The notes: generated by a model from the letters alone, not told the origin. Positions 27,554 to 38,974 are shown, numbered from the stretch's first letter. The stretch: 64,000 nt of DNA from Chromohalobacter sp. 296-RDG (GCF_029889885.1 NZ_JARANY010000003.1:1-64000); one strand, 5' to 3'. Numbers and translations are program-made.

Positions 27554-28104
27554 GGCGTCTCCTCGGGCAACCAGCCGAGGGGCTGCCAGACGCCGGCGCT
27601 ATATATCCCCAGCTCGCTACCGTCGAGCGTCTCATGCATCTCGGCGGTATCGATCAGGCGATAGTAGACGTTGCGGTTGAGCCGTGCCGACAATCCGAAG
27701 CGAATGGCGACCTCGGGCACCGGATCGCCAGCCGGCATGGCGCTGACCACGAGGCGGCGTTGCGCGCCCAAGGTGACGCTATCGCCGAGATTGGTAGTCA
27801 GCGTCCACACCCCGTCGCGGCAATCGGCATCGGCGATCAGGAACGCTCTGTCCTCGACCTGAATACGCAGTTTTTCGACCGGTGTGACCAGGTAATAATC
27901 GCCATCTTCTTCCCGACGCAGCAGGCGCGACAGCAAACCGACCAAGCGTGCGCGCCCGATCGGCGTGCCCTCATGCCACCAGCGGCCATCGGCGGCGATG
28001 GTCAACGCCATATCACCGCAGAAAGGCGGATTCCAGGTATCGACCGGCGGCAACGCTGCCATCGGTGATGCGTCGAGATGCGACGTCAACGACTCTAGTG
28101 GCAT
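27550..28104 (-). CDS. DUF1285 family protein
   Basis: A 184-residue soluble protein with no signal or membrane segment. The patterns PPVDTWNPPFCGDMALTIA, ADGRWWHEGTPIGRARLVGL and DGDYYLVTPVEKLRIQVED identify the DUF1285 family, whose function is not established. The AGGAG ribosome site supports the ATG at 28104. It lies between tatD and the UvrD-like helicase gene, which it overlaps by four bases, suggesting co-expression. Confidence 0.88.
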   Translation of the reverse strand: MPLESLTSHLDASPMAALPPVDTWNPPFCGDMALTIAADGRWWHEGTPIGRARLVGLLSRLLRREEDGDYYLVTPVEKLRIQVEDRAFLIADADCRDGVWTLTTNLGDSVTLGAQRRLVVSAMPAGDPVPEVAIRFGLSARLNRNVYYRLIDTAEMHETLDGSELGIYSAGVWQPLGWLPEETP

Positions 28105-28125
28105 GCTCGCTCCTCGTGCTGGGCG

Positions 28126-28953
28126 TTACTGACCGCTCATCTGTGCCAATGCCTCGCGCACATCGTCGGGCGCCTCGGGCAGTGCAGCGCGGAACAGCCG
28201 GTAGAAATTGGCACTCGTCTGCATCGCGACTTCATCGACACTGATGCCCCGCTCGGCGGCGATGCATTCCGCCACCTCCACGACCCACTGAGGCTCATTG
28301 GGCTTGCCACGATGCGGCACCGGCGCCAGATAAGGGCTATCGGTCTCGATCAATAGCCGGTCGAGGGGCACAAGACGCGCCAGTTCGCGAACCGAGGTCG
28401 CGTTACGGAAGGTCACGATACCGGCAAGCGAAATATAGAAACCCAGCCTCACCGCCTCCCGCGCCATGTCGAGATCGTCAGTGAAGCAATGCAGGACGCC
28501 CCCCACGGCGGGGTCGGTATGCTCACGAATCAACGCCAAGGTGTCTTCCTTGGCATCACGGGTATGCACGATCACCGGCAGTTCGAGTTCGCGCGCGGCG
28601 CGCAAGTGGTCGGCGAAACGCCGTCGCTGAACCTCGTGGGCCACTTCATCGTAGTGATAGTCCAGCCCGGTCTCGCCAATCGCCACCGCTTCATGACGCT
28701 GGGCACAGTCGACAATGGCTTTCACGTCGGGTTCGTGCTCGACTCGGTGCAATGGGTGTACCCCGGCGGAGAGCGAGACGTCATCATGGACACGGGCGAT
28801 ATCGACCAAGTTGGGCACGTCGTCCAGCGTGACGGCGATCGCTAGGAAATGACGCACGCCACGTTGGCGGGCGACTTCCAGGGCGCCCTCGAGCTTGCCG
28901 TCATGGGCAGTGAGATCGAGTCGATCGAGATGACAATGGGAATCAACGAACAT
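28126..28953 (-). CDS. TatD-family metal-dependent hydrolase
   Basis: TatD proteins are amidohydrolase-fold metalloenzymes with 3'-5' exonuclease or deoxyribonuclease activity. The metal ligands are visible in MFVDSHCHLDRLD, AIGETGLDYHY, PVIVHTRDA, VLHCFTDD and LLIETDSPYL. The protein of about 275 residues most resembles the YcfH paralogue. The start at 28953 gives MFVDSHCHL, matching the family. It sits after holB and pilZ in the conserved tmk-holB-pilZ-tatD order. Confidence 0.94.
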   Translation of the reverse strand: MFVDSHCHLDRLDLTAHDGKLEGALEVARQRGVRHFLAIAVTLDDVPNLVDIARVHDDVSLSAGVHPLHRVEHEPDVKAIVDCAQRHEAVAIGETGLDYHYDEVAHEVQRRRFADHLRAARELELPVIVHTRDAKEDTLALIREHTDPAVGGVLHCFTDDLDMAREAVRLGFYISLAGIVTFRNATSVRELARLVPLDRLLIETDSPYLAPVPHRGKPNEPQWVVEVAECIAAERGISVDEVAMQTSANFYRLFRAALPEAPDDVREALAQMSGQ

Positions 28954-29040
28954 GCGGTACCTAAAGAATCGAAAAAGGGGTGGCCCAGCCCATGGCATAA
29001 GGCACTGTCTGAAAAGTGCCTGCGCTCGATCAGACGAGAC

Positions 29041-29370
29041 CTAAAGGGTATAGCTAGGGCGTGTGGCGGTGACACCTACAAGCTGGGTGTCGATCAGTTC
29101 TCTCACACGCTGATCGGCGTCGCTGAAATGCACACCGATTCCCGGGACGCGACGCCCGCCGACACCCGGCGGCGACAGCCAGGCGACCGTACCCGAAACC
29201 GGTAGGCGCTCAGCGTCATCCGGCAAGGTGATCAGCAGATACACTGCATCGCCGAGCGCATAACGCTCCTGCGTGGGAACGAAGACACCCCCCCGTTCCA
29301 GCCAAGGCATATGAGCTGCCTGCAGGGTCTGCGTATCGTGGAACGTCAGGGATAAGGCTTTTTGCGCCAC
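29041..29370 (-). CDS. pilZ: PilZ-domain protein (type IV pilus PilZ type)
   Basis: A 109-residue single-domain protein. It lacks the RxxxR and D/NxSxxG motifs used for cyclic di-GMP binding; the corresponding segment reads LERGGVFVPT. This is the P. aeruginosa PilZ (PA2960) type, needed for type IV pilus biogenesis through PilB and FimX. I start at the GTG at 29370, with AGGAG at proper spacing, rather than a GTG nine codons earlier. It is flanked by holB and tatD as in Pseudomonas. Pilus function here is inferred from family and context. Confidence 0.88.
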   Translation of the reverse strand: MAQKALSLTFHDTQTLQAAHMPWLERGGVFVPTQERYALGDAVYLLITLPDDAERLPVSGTVAWLSPPGVGGRRVPGIGVHFSDADQRVRELIDTQLVGVTATRPSYTL

Positions 29371-29441
29371 GCCGGGTACTCCTCGATCAGGGTGCACGAC
29401 TCACTTCATGCACAATATTCATGCCCGCCGGCGCGGCACTT

Positions 29442-31057
<1,616 letters not shown>

Positions 31058-31066
31058 CTACCCCGC

Positions 31067-32068
31067 TCAGCGGTTGAGAATGTAACGACGTACCGCGGCA
31101 TTGTGCTCGGCCAGCGTACTGGAAAAGTGATGCGACCCATCGCCTTGAGAGACGAAATACAAGGCATCCCCCGGGGCCGGATCCACGGCGGCCTGTAACG
31201 ATCCCGCACCCGGCATCGCAATCGGTGTCGGTGGAAGCCCGTCGATCACGTAGGTGTTATAGGGCGTCTCGCGACGCAGGTCGGCTCGCGTGATATTGCC
31301 ATCGTAGTCGTCTCCCATGCCATATATCACTGTGGGATCTGTCTGCAGCCGCATGCCGCTTTCGAGGCGTCGCGTGAAGACGCCAGCAATCTGACGTCGC
31401 TCTTCCGGGATCCCCGTCTCGCGTTCGATCAACGAAGCCAAGATGAGCGCATCGTAAGCGCTATCGATAGGCAGGTCGGCATGCCGCTGCGCCCAGACAT
31501 CCTCCAGAGTAACCGCCATACGATCGTAAGCGCGACGTAATACCTCCAGGTCCGTCATCCCCTTTTGATAGCGATACGTATCGGGGAAGAAACGCCCCTC
31601 GGGATGTTCATCCTCGTGCCCCAGGGCCATCATGACCTCTTCATCGCTCATGTCTCGAGTACGATGCTCGAGCTTGGCCGCGGCATCCAGTTCGCGACGC
31701 ATCTGCGCGAACGTCCACCCTTCGGGAATGGTAAACCGATAGGACACGACGTTATCGCTGGAAAGTCGCGCCACCATGTCGTTGCCGCTCATTGTGGGGT
31801 CGAGCTCGAACTCGCCGGAACGCAGTCCGTTGACCTTGTCGGGCGAGAGCTTTGCCAGGACGCGATACGGCCAGGCGGTGTCGATGATACCACGCTCTTC
31901 GAGCTCGCCTATGACACGCAAGAATCCTGCACCGCGCGGCACTTCGTAAATCGTCGTCTGTTCCAAGGCCAGCGGAGCCGCCAGGCGAGATTGCCAATAC
32001 TGATAGGCCCCCAACACCAACACGCCAGCCAATATCGCAATCCCTATGAAAACCTTCACCACTCGCAT
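31067..32068 (-). CDS. mltG: Endolytic murein transglycosylase MltG
   Basis: An inner-membrane enzyme that cleaves nascent glycan strands and is thought to terminate them. An N-terminal transmembrane helix (VFIGIAILAGVLVLGAYQYW), a LysM-like region (IYEVPRGAGFLRVIGELEERG) and the YceG catalytic domain follow. The catalytic Glu is in LASLIERETGI; LQTDPTVIYG and GLPPTPIAMPG are conserved. The start is either ATG 32068 (AAGG upstream) or GTG 32086 overlapping pabC; I prefer the ATG. 333 residues. Confidence 0.94.
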   Translation of the reverse strand: MRVVKVFIGIAILAGVLVLGAYQYWQSRLAAPLALEQTTIYEVPRGAGFLRVIGELEERGIIDTAWPYRVLAKLSPDKVNGLRSGEFELDPTMSGNDMVARLSSDNVVSYRFTIPEGWTFAQMRRELDAAAKLEHRTRDMSDEEVMMALGHEDEHPEGRFFPDTYRYQKGMTDLEVLRRAYDRMAVTLEDVWAQRHADLPIDSAYDALILASLIERETGIPEERRQIAGVFTRRLESGMRLQTDPTVIYGMGDDYDGNITRADLRRETPYNTYVIDGLPPTPIAMPGAGSLQAAVDPAPGDALYFVSQGDGSHHFSSTLAEHNAAVRRYILNR

Positions 32069-32082
32069 GTCGATACCTTGTC

Positions 32083-32898
32083 TCACGCCTCATCGAAGGC
32101 GTCATGGGGATAGCCCAGCAATGGGTGGGCATGCTGTTGCAGATGCCGATGCGTCGTGTTTATCGCCCACCGCTTCAGGCAAGTACCGTCGGTATCGTCC
32201 AGTTGCCTCAGAGGCCACACGCCCTGAACCGAGTTGACGACCCAGGCCGCGTCGGTCTCCATCAATGTCTCGACCCCCGTTTCGCGCGTGTGGATCGGCA
32301 AACGCTCGCGCAACGCCGCCAGCAGCGTACCTTCCACGCCACATGCCGTCAGATCGGGGGTCTCGAGAATGCCGTGCCGCCGCCACACCAAGTTCATGCT
32401 GGTCGCCTCGACGAGACGATCGTGATGATCGCACAACACGCCCTCGGCAACGTCGGGATCGCACCACTCGCGGCGCGCCATGACATTCTCGAGACGGTTG
32501 AGGTGTTTGATGCCTGCCAATAAAGGCTGGTGCCCCAAGCGCAGCCGGCACAGGCGAACGCGCACGCCATCGCGCCAATGCGCAGACTGTGGCGTGAATG
32601 GCATATACCGCCAACGCAGACGCGGCACGGGCGATTCGGGAGATACATACCCACGCCCACCGCTGCCACGGGTCACGAGTAGCTTGAGCACGAACAAGCC
32701 ATCCCCCGCATGCCCCGGCAAGCTCGCCAGGGTCTGCGCATCCGGCAATGGAATTTCCAGCCGCTCGGCACCGCGTGCCAGTCGCCGTAGATGCGCGTTC
32801 CATAATAAAGGCTGGCCATCACGTACGAGGACGGTCTCGAAGAGACCGTCCCCATAAGCGACGCCGCGATCATCGAACGGCACTGCCTCGTCGGCCAT
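32083..32898 (-). CDS. pabC: Aminodeoxychorismate lyase
   Basis: A PLP enzyme of fold type IV that releases 4-aminobenzoate for folate synthesis. Visible are FDDRGVAYGDGLFETVLV, the PLP-lysine segment LLAGIKHLNRLENV, and EATSMNLVWR with the substrate-binding residues. 271 residues. It lies between fabF and mltG, the conserved order in gammaproteobacteria. Branched-chain aminotransferases share this fold, but the neighbourhood supports PabC. Confidence 0.94.
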   Translation of the reverse strand: MADEAVPFDDRGVAYGDGLFETVLVRDGQPLLWNAHLRRLARGAERLEIPLPDAQTLASLPGHAGDGLFVLKLLVTRGSGGRGYVSPESPVPRLRWRYMPFTPQSAHWRDGVRVRLCRLRLGHQPLLAGIKHLNRLENVMARREWCDPDVAEGVLCDHHDRLVEATSMNLVWRRHGILETPDLTACGVEGTLLAALRERLPIHTRETGVETLMETDAAWVVNSVQGVWPLRQLDDTDGTCLKRWAINTTHRHLQQHAHPLLGYPHDAFDEA

Positions 32899-32903
32899 GG
32901 CGC

Positions 32904-34136
32904 CTAAACGCGGCCGAAGATCAGTGAGCCATTGGTGCCGCCGAAGCCGAAGGAATTCGACAGGCTATATCTCACCGACCTCTCGCGCGACTCGTTGGGC
33001 ACGTAATCTAGCGTGCACCCCTCGTCAGGCTCTTCGAGGTTGATGGTTGGCGGCACAACGCTGTCGCGGATGGCGAGCACGCTGAATATCGCTTCGACAG
33101 CGCCGGCGGCTCCCAGCAGGTGACCGATCATCGACTTGGTGGAACTGACCGTCACGGACTTGGCCGCCTCACCCATGATGCGCTCCACAGCATGGCTCTC
33201 GGCGACATCGCCCGCCTGGGTCGAAGTCCCGTGCGCGTTGATGTAATCCAGTTGACCGGCATCGATAGCGGCGTCCTTGACGGCATTGCGCATGGCCATT
33301 TCCGCCCCCTGACCGTTGGGCGCAGTCATGTGGTAGGCGTCATCGCTCATGCCAAAGCCCAGAAGCTCGGCATAGATAGGCGCGCCACGCTGCTTGGCAT
33401 GCTCGTACTCCTCGAGCACCAGCACTCCGGCGCCATCGGAGAGCACGAAGCCATCTCGTTCGCGGTCCCAGGGACGGCTTGCAGCAGCAGGGTCGTCATT
33501 GCGCGTAGACAGCGCGCGCGCCGACGAGAAACCACCCAGGCCCAGGGGCGTGGTGGCCATTTCGGCTCCCCCGCAGACCATGGCATCCGCATCGCCATAG
33601 GCGATGGTACGCGCCGCGTAGCCGATGTTGTGCGTACCCGTGGTACACGCCGTGGTAATGGCGATGTTGGGCCCACGAAAACCATGCTGGATCGCCAGGT
33701 TGCCGGAGATCATATTGATGATCGACCCAGGTACGAAAAACGGCGAGATCTTGCGTGGGCCACCGCGATTCAAGGCATTGTGGTTATGCTCGATCATCGG
33801 CAGCCCCCCGATGCCCGAGCCGATCGCCACACCGATGCGATCTGCATTGTCCTCGTCGCTCTCCAGTCCGGCATCGGCAATGGCCTGTCCCGCCGCCGCG
33901 ATTCCGTACTGAATGAACAGATCCATCTTGCGCGCCTCCTTGGGATTCAGATAAGGACTGATGTCGAAGTCCTTCACCGAACCGCCAAAACGCGTATTGA
34001 ATCCCGTGGTATCGAAGTGGTCGATCGGTGCGATGCCGCTCTTGCCTGCCAGGAGATTATCCCAGCTTTCCTTGACATTATTACCGACCGGGGTTACCAG
34101 TCCCAGTCCGGTTACCACGACCCTTTTACGAGGCAT
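32904..34136 (-). CDS. fabF: 3-oxoacyl-ACP synthase II
   Basis: FabF condenses malonyl-ACP with acyl-ACP during fatty acid elongation. The Cys-His-His triad lies in [25 protein letters not shown] and [14 protein letters not shown]. The start at 34136 ([19 protein letters not shown]) has GGAGGAG upstream; the longer open frame is not needed. About 410 residues, as usual. It follows acpP. Confidence 0.97.
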   Translation of the reverse strand: MPRKRVVVTGLGLVTPVGNNVKESWDNLLAGKSGIAPIDHFDTTGFNTRFGGSVKDFDISPYLNPKEARKMDLFIQYGIAAAGQAIADAGLESDEDNADRIGVAIGSGIGGLPMIEHNHNALNRGGPRKISPFFVPGSIINMISGNLAIQHGFRGPNIAITTACTTGTHNIGYAARTIAYGDADAMVCGGAEMATTPLGLGGFSSARALSTRNDDPAAASRPWDRERDGFVLSDGAGVLVLEEYEHAKQRGAPIYAELLGFGMSDDAYHMTAPNGQGAEMAMRNAVKDAAIDAGQLDYINAHGTSTQAGDVAESHAVERIMGEAAKSVTVSSTKSMIGHLLGAAGAVEAIFSVLAIRDSVVPPTINLEEPDEGCTLDYVPNESRERSVRYSLSNSFGFGGTNGSLIFGRV

Positions 34137-34238
34137 CAGCTCTCCTCCAGACTTGCGAGTTGGCACGGCAGTGCCGTGTTTGGCGCGCATTATACCCGAA
34201 ACACCGACGGGATGGAGACCGCACGCATGCACAAACGA

Positions 34239-34270
34239 CGAAGGCCGCCCTGATGACAGAGCGGCCTTCG
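34239..34270 (-). terminator. Hairpin between acpP and fabF
   Basis: A ten-base-pair stem CGAAGGCCGC / GCGGCCTTCG with a 12-base loop lies 40 bases after the acpP stop. On the minus strand it is followed by TCGTTTGTGC, only weakly T-rich. It could partially end transcription so that acpP is made in excess over fabF, which is common for this pair. Confidence 0.6.
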
Positions 34271-34309
34271 CGAGTCGATGTCGAACCGGGCAACCCGGTA
34301 CCGCTCTAC

Positions 34310-34543
34310 TTACTGGTGAGCGACGACGTAGTCGATCGCTTCCTGAACGGTCGTGATCTTCTCGGCTTCTTCGTCGGGAATCTCGGTGTCGAATTCTTCT
34401 TCGAGCGCCATCACCAGCTCGACAGTGTCCAGCGAGTCGGCGCCGAGATCCTCGGTGAAGGAAGACGTGTTCTGGATGTCTTCTTCCTTGACGTTCAGGC
34501 GCTCAGCCACAACCTTCTTCACGCGCTCTTCGATGGTGCTCAT
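34310..34543 (-). CDS. acpP: Acyl carrier protein
   Basis: A 77-residue acidic carrier of growing acyl chains. The phosphopantetheine-attachment serine is in [18 protein letters not shown], around residue 37. [16 protein letters not shown] at the N-terminus is typical. It lies between fabG and fabF with about 100 bases before it and 170 after it, so it can be transcribed at a separate level. Confidence 0.98.
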   Translation of the reverse strand: MSTIEERVKKVVAERLNVKEEDIQNTSSFTEDLGADSLDTVELVMALEEEFDTEIPDEEAEKITTVQEAIDYVVAHQ

Positions 34544-34642
34544 TCTCTTGTTACTCCTAGTGGTACGAATCCGCTAGCTCTGGAAAAGCTGCGGCTAGTT
34601 TATAGACCGCTCCCAGACGACGCAACAGCGCCCTGGAGAGCG

Positions 34643-35386
34643 TCAACGCATATTCATGCCGCCGTTGACCTGCAGCGTCTCACCGGTAATGTAGCCGGCA
34701 TTGTCGCTGGTGAGAAAGCCCACGGCAGCGGCAATTTCCTCGGGGGCACCCAGACGCGAGAGCGGAATCTGTCCCAGCAACGCTTCGTGCTGGGCCTCGG
34801 GTAGCGCCTGCGTCATGTCGGTGGCGATGAATCCCGGCGCGACACTATTGACGGTAATGCCACGCGAAGCGACTTCACGCGCCAGGGAGCGAGAAAACCC
34901 TTCCATTCCGGCCTTGGCCGCCGCATAGTTGGTCTGCCCCAGGTTGCCCATGCTGGCGACGACCGAGCTGATACTGACGATACGCCCGAAGCGTGCCTTG
35001 GTCATGCCGCGTACGCACGCCTTGGTGACGCGATAAAGCGACTTGAGATTGGTGTCGAGCACCGCGTCCCACTCGTCTTCTTTCATGCGCATCAGCAGAT
35101 TGTCGCGCGTAATACCCGCATTGTTGACCAGTATGGTCGGCACACCGAACTCGTCGCCAATCGCCTTGATCAGGCTCTCGACGCTGGCCTGGTCGGTAAC
35201 GTCGAGCATACGACCAGCACCCTCGACATCGTGCGCCTTTAGATCGGCATCGATCTCGTCGGCGCCGGCTTGGCTGGTTGAAGTGCCGATCACCACACGT
35301 CCTTGACGGCCCAGCTCACGGGCGATCGCTTGTCCAATGCCGCGACTGGCACCGGTGACCAGGGCTATCCTGCGTTCGCTTGTCAT
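34643..35386 (-). CDS. fabG: 3-oxoacyl-ACP reductase
   Basis: NADPH-dependent short-chain dehydrogenase for the first reduction in fatty acid elongation. The cofactor motif RIALVTGASRGIGQAIA, the NNAGITRDN stretch, the catalytic serine in VSISSVVASMGN and the YxxxK motif (YAAAKAGMEGF) are present. The start at 35386 gives MTSERRIALVTG, aligned with E. coli FabG; ATG 35404 is the alternative. 247 residues. It follows fabD. Confidence 0.97.
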   Translation of the reverse strand: MTSERRIALVTGASRGIGQAIARELGRQGRVVIGTSTSQAGADEIDADLKAHDVEGAGRMLDVTDQASVESLIKAIGDEFGVPTILVNNAGITRDNLLMRMKEDEWDAVLDTNLKSLYRVTKACVRGMTKARFGRIVSISSVVASMGNLGQTNYAAAKAGMEGFSRSLAREVASRGITVNSVAPGFIATDMTQALPEAQHEALLGQIPLSRLGAPEEIAAAVGFLTSDNAGYITGETLQVNGGMNMR

Positions 35387-35406
35387 CTGGTTTCCCGCAT
35401 TCATCA

Positions 35407-36363
35407 CTAAGACTGCTCCCCTTCGCTACGCGCCAATTCCAGCGCGCTCTCGAGCGATTCGGGGTCGTTGACGGCAAGCCCCTTGGCTTGGCGTTGTATT
35501 CGCTTATTGAGTCCGGTCAGGGCTTTACCCGGCCCGCATTCGACAAAGACCCGGGCGCCGCGTTCGTACATGGCGTTGACGCAATCCGTCCAACGTACCG
35601 GGCGATAAAGCTGCTCGACGAGACGCTGACTGAGCGTTTGAACGTCCTCATGCGCGAGCGCATCGACATTCTGAACCACAGTGTAACGTGGCGTTCTGAG
35701 ATCGAGTCGATCGATCTCCGCTGCGAGGCGCTCGGCGGCCGGCTGCATCAAGTTGCAATGCGAAGGCACCGACACCGGCAGCGGCAAGGCTCGCTTGGCA
35801 CCGGCTTCCTGGCACAAGCCAATGGCCCGCTCGACGGCGGCTTTGTTACCCGCTATCACGACTTGCCCCGGAGCATTATAATTGACCGCCGCGACCACTT
35901 CACCTTGCGCCGCTTCACGACACGCCGTCTCGACCGTCGCGTCATCGAGACCCAGCACCGCCGCCATCGCACCCTGGCCTTCCGGTACTGCCGCCTGCAT
36001 CGCCTCACCGCGCAGACGCACCAGACGCACGCCTTCCGCGAAGCTGATGACACCGGCACATACCATGGCGCTGTATTCACCCAGGCTATGGCCCGCCATC
36101 ACCAGAGGGCGCGGGCCCTCAAGCTCTTGCCAGACGCGCCAGATCGCAACGCTAGAGGTCAGCAGTGCTGGTTGCGTACAGGCGGTAGCGTTCAAGGCGC
36201 TCTCGGGGCCTTCTTGCACGACTTTCCAGAGGTCGTAACCTAATGCACCGGACGCTTCGTCGAACGTGGTCCGCACGACGCTGTAACGCTCGGCCAGCTC
36301 CCTCAGCATGCCGATCTGCTGGGAGCCCTGCCCCGGAAAGACGAGGGCGAGGGATTGTGTCAT
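35407..36363 (-). CDS. fabD: Malonyl-CoA:ACP transacylase
   Basis: It transfers malonyl from CoA to ACP. The N-terminal LALVFPGQGSQQIGML and the active-site GHSLGEYSAM (catalytic Ser) with a later PVSVPSHCNLM (His) identify it. The ATG at 36363 has AAAGGTGA upstream, and lies five bases after the plsX stop. 318 residues. Confidence 0.97.
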   Translation of the reverse strand: MTQSLALVFPGQGSQQIGMLRELAERYSVVRTTFDEASGALGYDLWKVVQEGPESALNATACTQPALLTSSVAIWRVWQELEGPRPLVMAGHSLGEYSAMVCAGVISFAEGVRLVRLRGEAMQAAVPEGQGAMAAVLGLDDATVETACREAAQGEVVAAVNYNAPGQVVIAGNKAAVERAIGLCQEAGAKRALPLPVSVPSHCNLMQPAAERLAAEIDRLDLRTPRYTVVQNVDALAHEDVQTLSQRLVEQLYRPVRWTDCVNAMYERGARVFVECGPGKALTGLNKRIQRQAKGLAVNDPESLESALELARSEGEQS

Positions 36364-36368
36364 GACAG

Positions 36369-37508
36369 TCACCTTTGAGGATGGGGGGCGTCGGGTTGAG
36401 CATCGCTCGCCAACCCACTATCCGCTCGACCGCTATCGGGGTCGACCGAGAGGATAGAAGGCTCAGGACGCACCGCATCGCCCAACTCCCGTACCAGATG
36501 CGAAGGTAAGTCCATGTCGACCTCGCGCACTGCACGTGAAATGGCATAGGCAAAGCCTTTGGCGTCGACCCCGCCGTGACTCTTGACGACAATACCCGAC
36601 AGCCCCAGCAGACTAGCGCCATTATAGCGTACCGGGTCGAGCCGTCGCTTGAGACGTAGTAACGCAGGCCTTGCCATGGCACGCACCACACGCGTGGCAA
36701 AATGCGCCTCGAACGTCTCCTGAAGACGCGATAGCAACATCGTCGCCAAGCCCTCGCTGGCTTTTAAAACCGCATTGCCCACGAAACCGTCGCACACCAC
36801 GACATCCGCCGCCCCCGAGAAGATGCCATCACCTTCGAGGTAGCCGATATACTCGAAGCCATCGCCATCTTGCTGGTACGCCATCCCTTGGCGCAGATTT
36901 TCATCTGCCTCACGTACGCTGGGCACGCCTTTATTGGCTTCGACACCGATATTCAACAGCGCCACACGCGGTATCGCCACATCATCGATCACTCGCGCCA
37001 TGATCGCGCCCATGCGCGCAAAATCGACCAAATGACGAGACTGGACACCAACATTGGCTCCCAGGTCGAGCAGATAACACCGCCCGCCACCCTGAGTAGG
37101 CACCGCCGTGCTGATGGCAGGCCGGGCAATGCCCTTGACCGTGCCCAGCTCACGCCTCGCCAACGCCATCAACGCCCCGGTATTACCCGCGCTGACACAG
37201 GCATGTGCCTGGCCATCGCGAACGCTCGCGATGGCACCGAGCATGCTGGACCCATCGGCCTCACGCACGGCGTTCGCTACCCGCATGGCCTGTGAGATCA
37301 CACGCGGCGCGTGCTGCAGGACGAGACGGGAGCGATAGCCGGAAAGGCGTTTAGGAAGGGACTCTAGCTCGGCTTCCAAGGCGTCGCGAGGGCCGTGCAT
37401 GTGAATCTCGAGATTCGAGTGCATGGCGAGCGCCTGGAGAGCGCCGATAACGGTGGCGCGGGGACCCAGGTCCCCGCCCATCGCATCGATAGCGATTCGC
37501 ACGGTCAC
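36369..37508 (-). CDS. plsX: Phosphate acyltransferase PlsX
   Basis: It converts acyl-ACP to acyl-phosphate for phospholipid synthesis. The start [20 protein letters not shown] and internal [23 protein letters not shown] and [13 protein letters not shown] segments are diagnostic. The start codon is GTG. 379 residues, slightly longer than usual because of a Pro/Asp-rich tail (about 25 residues). It lies between rpmF and fabD as in E. coli. Confidence 0.96.
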   Translation of the reverse strand: MTVRIAIDAMGGDLGPRATVIGALQALAMHSNLEIHMHGPRDALEAELESLPKRLSGYRSRLVLQHAPRVISQAMRVANAVREADGSSMLGAIASVRDGQAHACVSAGNTGALMALARRELGTVKGIARPAISTAVPTQGGGRCYLLDLGANVGVQSRHLVDFARMGAIMARVIDDVAIPRVALLNIGVEANKGVPSVREADENLRQGMAYQQDGDGFEYIGYLEGDGIFSGAADVVVCDGFVGNAVLKASEGLATMLLSRLQETFEAHFATRVVRAMARPALLRLKRRLDPVRYNGASLLGLSGIVVKSHGGVDAKGFAYAISRAVREVDMDLPSHLVRELGDAVRPEPSILSVDPDSGRADSGLASDAQPDAPHPQR

Positions 37509-37526
37509 GTGCGCGTCTTCGACGTC

Positions 37527-37697
37527 TTAAACGTCGAAGACCTTGCGGCCACGGTAGAAACCATCGGACGCCACGTGGTGACGACGATGCGTGGTGCCGG
37601 TCTCCTTGTCCTGAGACAGAGTCGGGGCGCTCAACGCATCGTGGCTACGACGCATGCCACGCTTGGAACGGCTCTTGCGTACTTTTTGAACTGCCAT
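37527..37697 (-). CDS. rpmF: 50S ribosomal protein L32
   Basis: A 56-residue gene read directly from the sequence. The product begins [20 protein letters not shown] and ends in [10 protein letters not shown], matching the L32 family (basic N-terminus, RRSHD). It has no zinc-binding cysteines, so it is the Cys-minus form. It lies in the classical yceD-rpmF-plsX order, with 29 bases after yceD and 18 before plsX. Confidence 0.97.
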   Translation of the reverse strand: MAVQKVRKSRSKRGMRRSHDALSAPTLSQDKETGTTHRRHHVASDGFYRGRKVFDV

Positions 37698-37726
37698 GGG
37701 TTACACTCCAGAGTGTCGACGATGAT

Positions 37727-38254
37727 TCAAAGTTTGCCTTTCAAGTTGCGCAGCACTTCGAAAGGGCTTGTAGAACGCTGCTCCGACACCTCGGCATCAG
37801 CGCCGCTTTCCAACTGATCGCGCGAAACGGCGCAATCCGCTTCGTCATGATAAATCACCTGCGGCAGACTCAGGATGAGCTCATCCTCGACCACCAGCAG
37901 AAGATTCAGCTGCTCGTTTTCCACCAATACCGGCTCATAGTCGCTCGGCAAGTCACTCGCCAGACTATCATCGGTGACCAGTCCCAGCAGGAAGTGACTC
38001 TCCAGCGTCACCGGCATGGGCTCCAGGCAACGTCTGCAAGGCATCTGCACCTGCGCCAGGAGCTGGCCGTCCATGAGGCGCCGCCCTTGCGTATCGATAT
38101 CGAAACTCAGGCGTACCTCGCAGTCGCCCTGCTGCGCGCCGATCTCTTCGCCAAGGCGCGACATCGCATCGAGTGCCGCCAGGCCTTCGAGACGTTCACG
38201 ATTGACAGCGAGCTTATAAGGCTCGACCTGCTTGGGAAGTCGTGTGGTCAACAT
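37727..38254 (-). CDS. yceD: YceD/DUF177 family protein
   Basis: A 175-residue protein upstream of rpmF. It has the DUF177 pattern with a CRRCLEP motif (MPCRRCLEPMPVTLES) and the acidic centre. In E. coli and plants DUF177 proteins act in 23S rRNA accumulation. I start at ATG 38254 (MLTTRLPKQVEPYKLA); the open frame extends farther upstream but without family similarity. It is transcribed divergently from maf. Confidence 0.93.
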   Translation of the reverse strand: MLTTRLPKQVEPYKLAVNRERLEGLAALDAMSRLGEEIGAQQGDCEVRLSFDIDTQGRRLMDGQLLAQVQMPCRRCLEPMPVTLESHFLLGLVTDDSLASDLPSDYEPVLVENEQLNLLLVVEDELILSLPQVIYHDEADCAVSRDQLESGADAEVSEQRSTSPFEVLRNLKGKL

Positions 38255-38376
38255 AGGCGCGCAATAATAGGGACTCACCCCGACGCTGTCAAAATAAGCG
38301 CACTGTACAGAACCAACGGAGCGCGGCAGACTGCGTATTGACGCGCCATCCCGCCATCGTCTTTCAAGGAGACGCC

Positions 38377-38958
38377 ATGACTCGCCTCGTCCTCGCTTCC
38401 GGCTCCCGTTGGCGCCGCCAGCTTCTCGACCGGCTCGAACTGCCTTATGCGTGGGCCGCGCCGGAGATCGACGAAACGCCACGTGCTCGTGAATCGCCCC
38501 AGGCCCTGGTGCATCGCCTCGCCCTGGGCAAGGCCACGGCGCTCGCCGACGACTACCTCGAGCACTTGATCATCGGCTCGGATCAGGTCTGCATGTTCGA
38601 CGGCGAGATACTCGGCAAACCCGGTGACATGGCCACCGCACGCGCCAACTTGCACCGTTTTTCGGGCCGACACGTTCGTTTTCTAACCGGCATCGCGCTA
38701 ATCGATACCGCCCACGCGCGCCACTGGGTCGATCACGAGCGTTACGACGTGGTATTTCGCGAACTCAGCGACACTCAGATCGAGCGTTACGTCGAGAAGG
38801 AGCGCCCACTGGATAGCGCCGGCAGTTTTCGCATGGAAGGGCTGGGTATCACACTCTTCGAGCGCCTCGAGGGACGCGACCCGAACACCCTGATCGGCCT
38901 GCCGCTGATACGTCTGTGTGAAATGTTGCGCGAGGCCGGCCTCGACCCGCTGGGCTGA
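38377..38958 (+). CDS. Maf-family nucleotide pyrophosphatase, YceF type
   Basis: Maf enzymes hydrolyse non-canonical or modified nucleoside triphosphates; YceF-type members prefer 7-methyl-GTP. The N-terminus LVLASGSRWRRQLLDRLELP and PEIDETPRARESPQ align well with E. coli YceF, and the glutamine-rich IIGSDQVC motif follows. 193 residues. The ATG at 38377 follows CAAGGAG. It converges with sppA (16 bases between stops). Confidence 0.92.
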   Translation: MTRLVLASGSRWRRQLLDRLELPYAWAAPEIDETPRARESPQALVHRLALGKATALADDYLEHLIIGSDQVCMFDGEILGKPGDMATARANLHRFSGRHVRFLTGIALIDTAHARHWVDHERYDVVFRELSDTQIERYVEKERPLDSAGSFRMEGLGITLFERLEGRDPNTLIGLPLIRLCEMLREAGLDPLG

Positions 38959-38974
38959 TACCGGCCTGGTGTCA

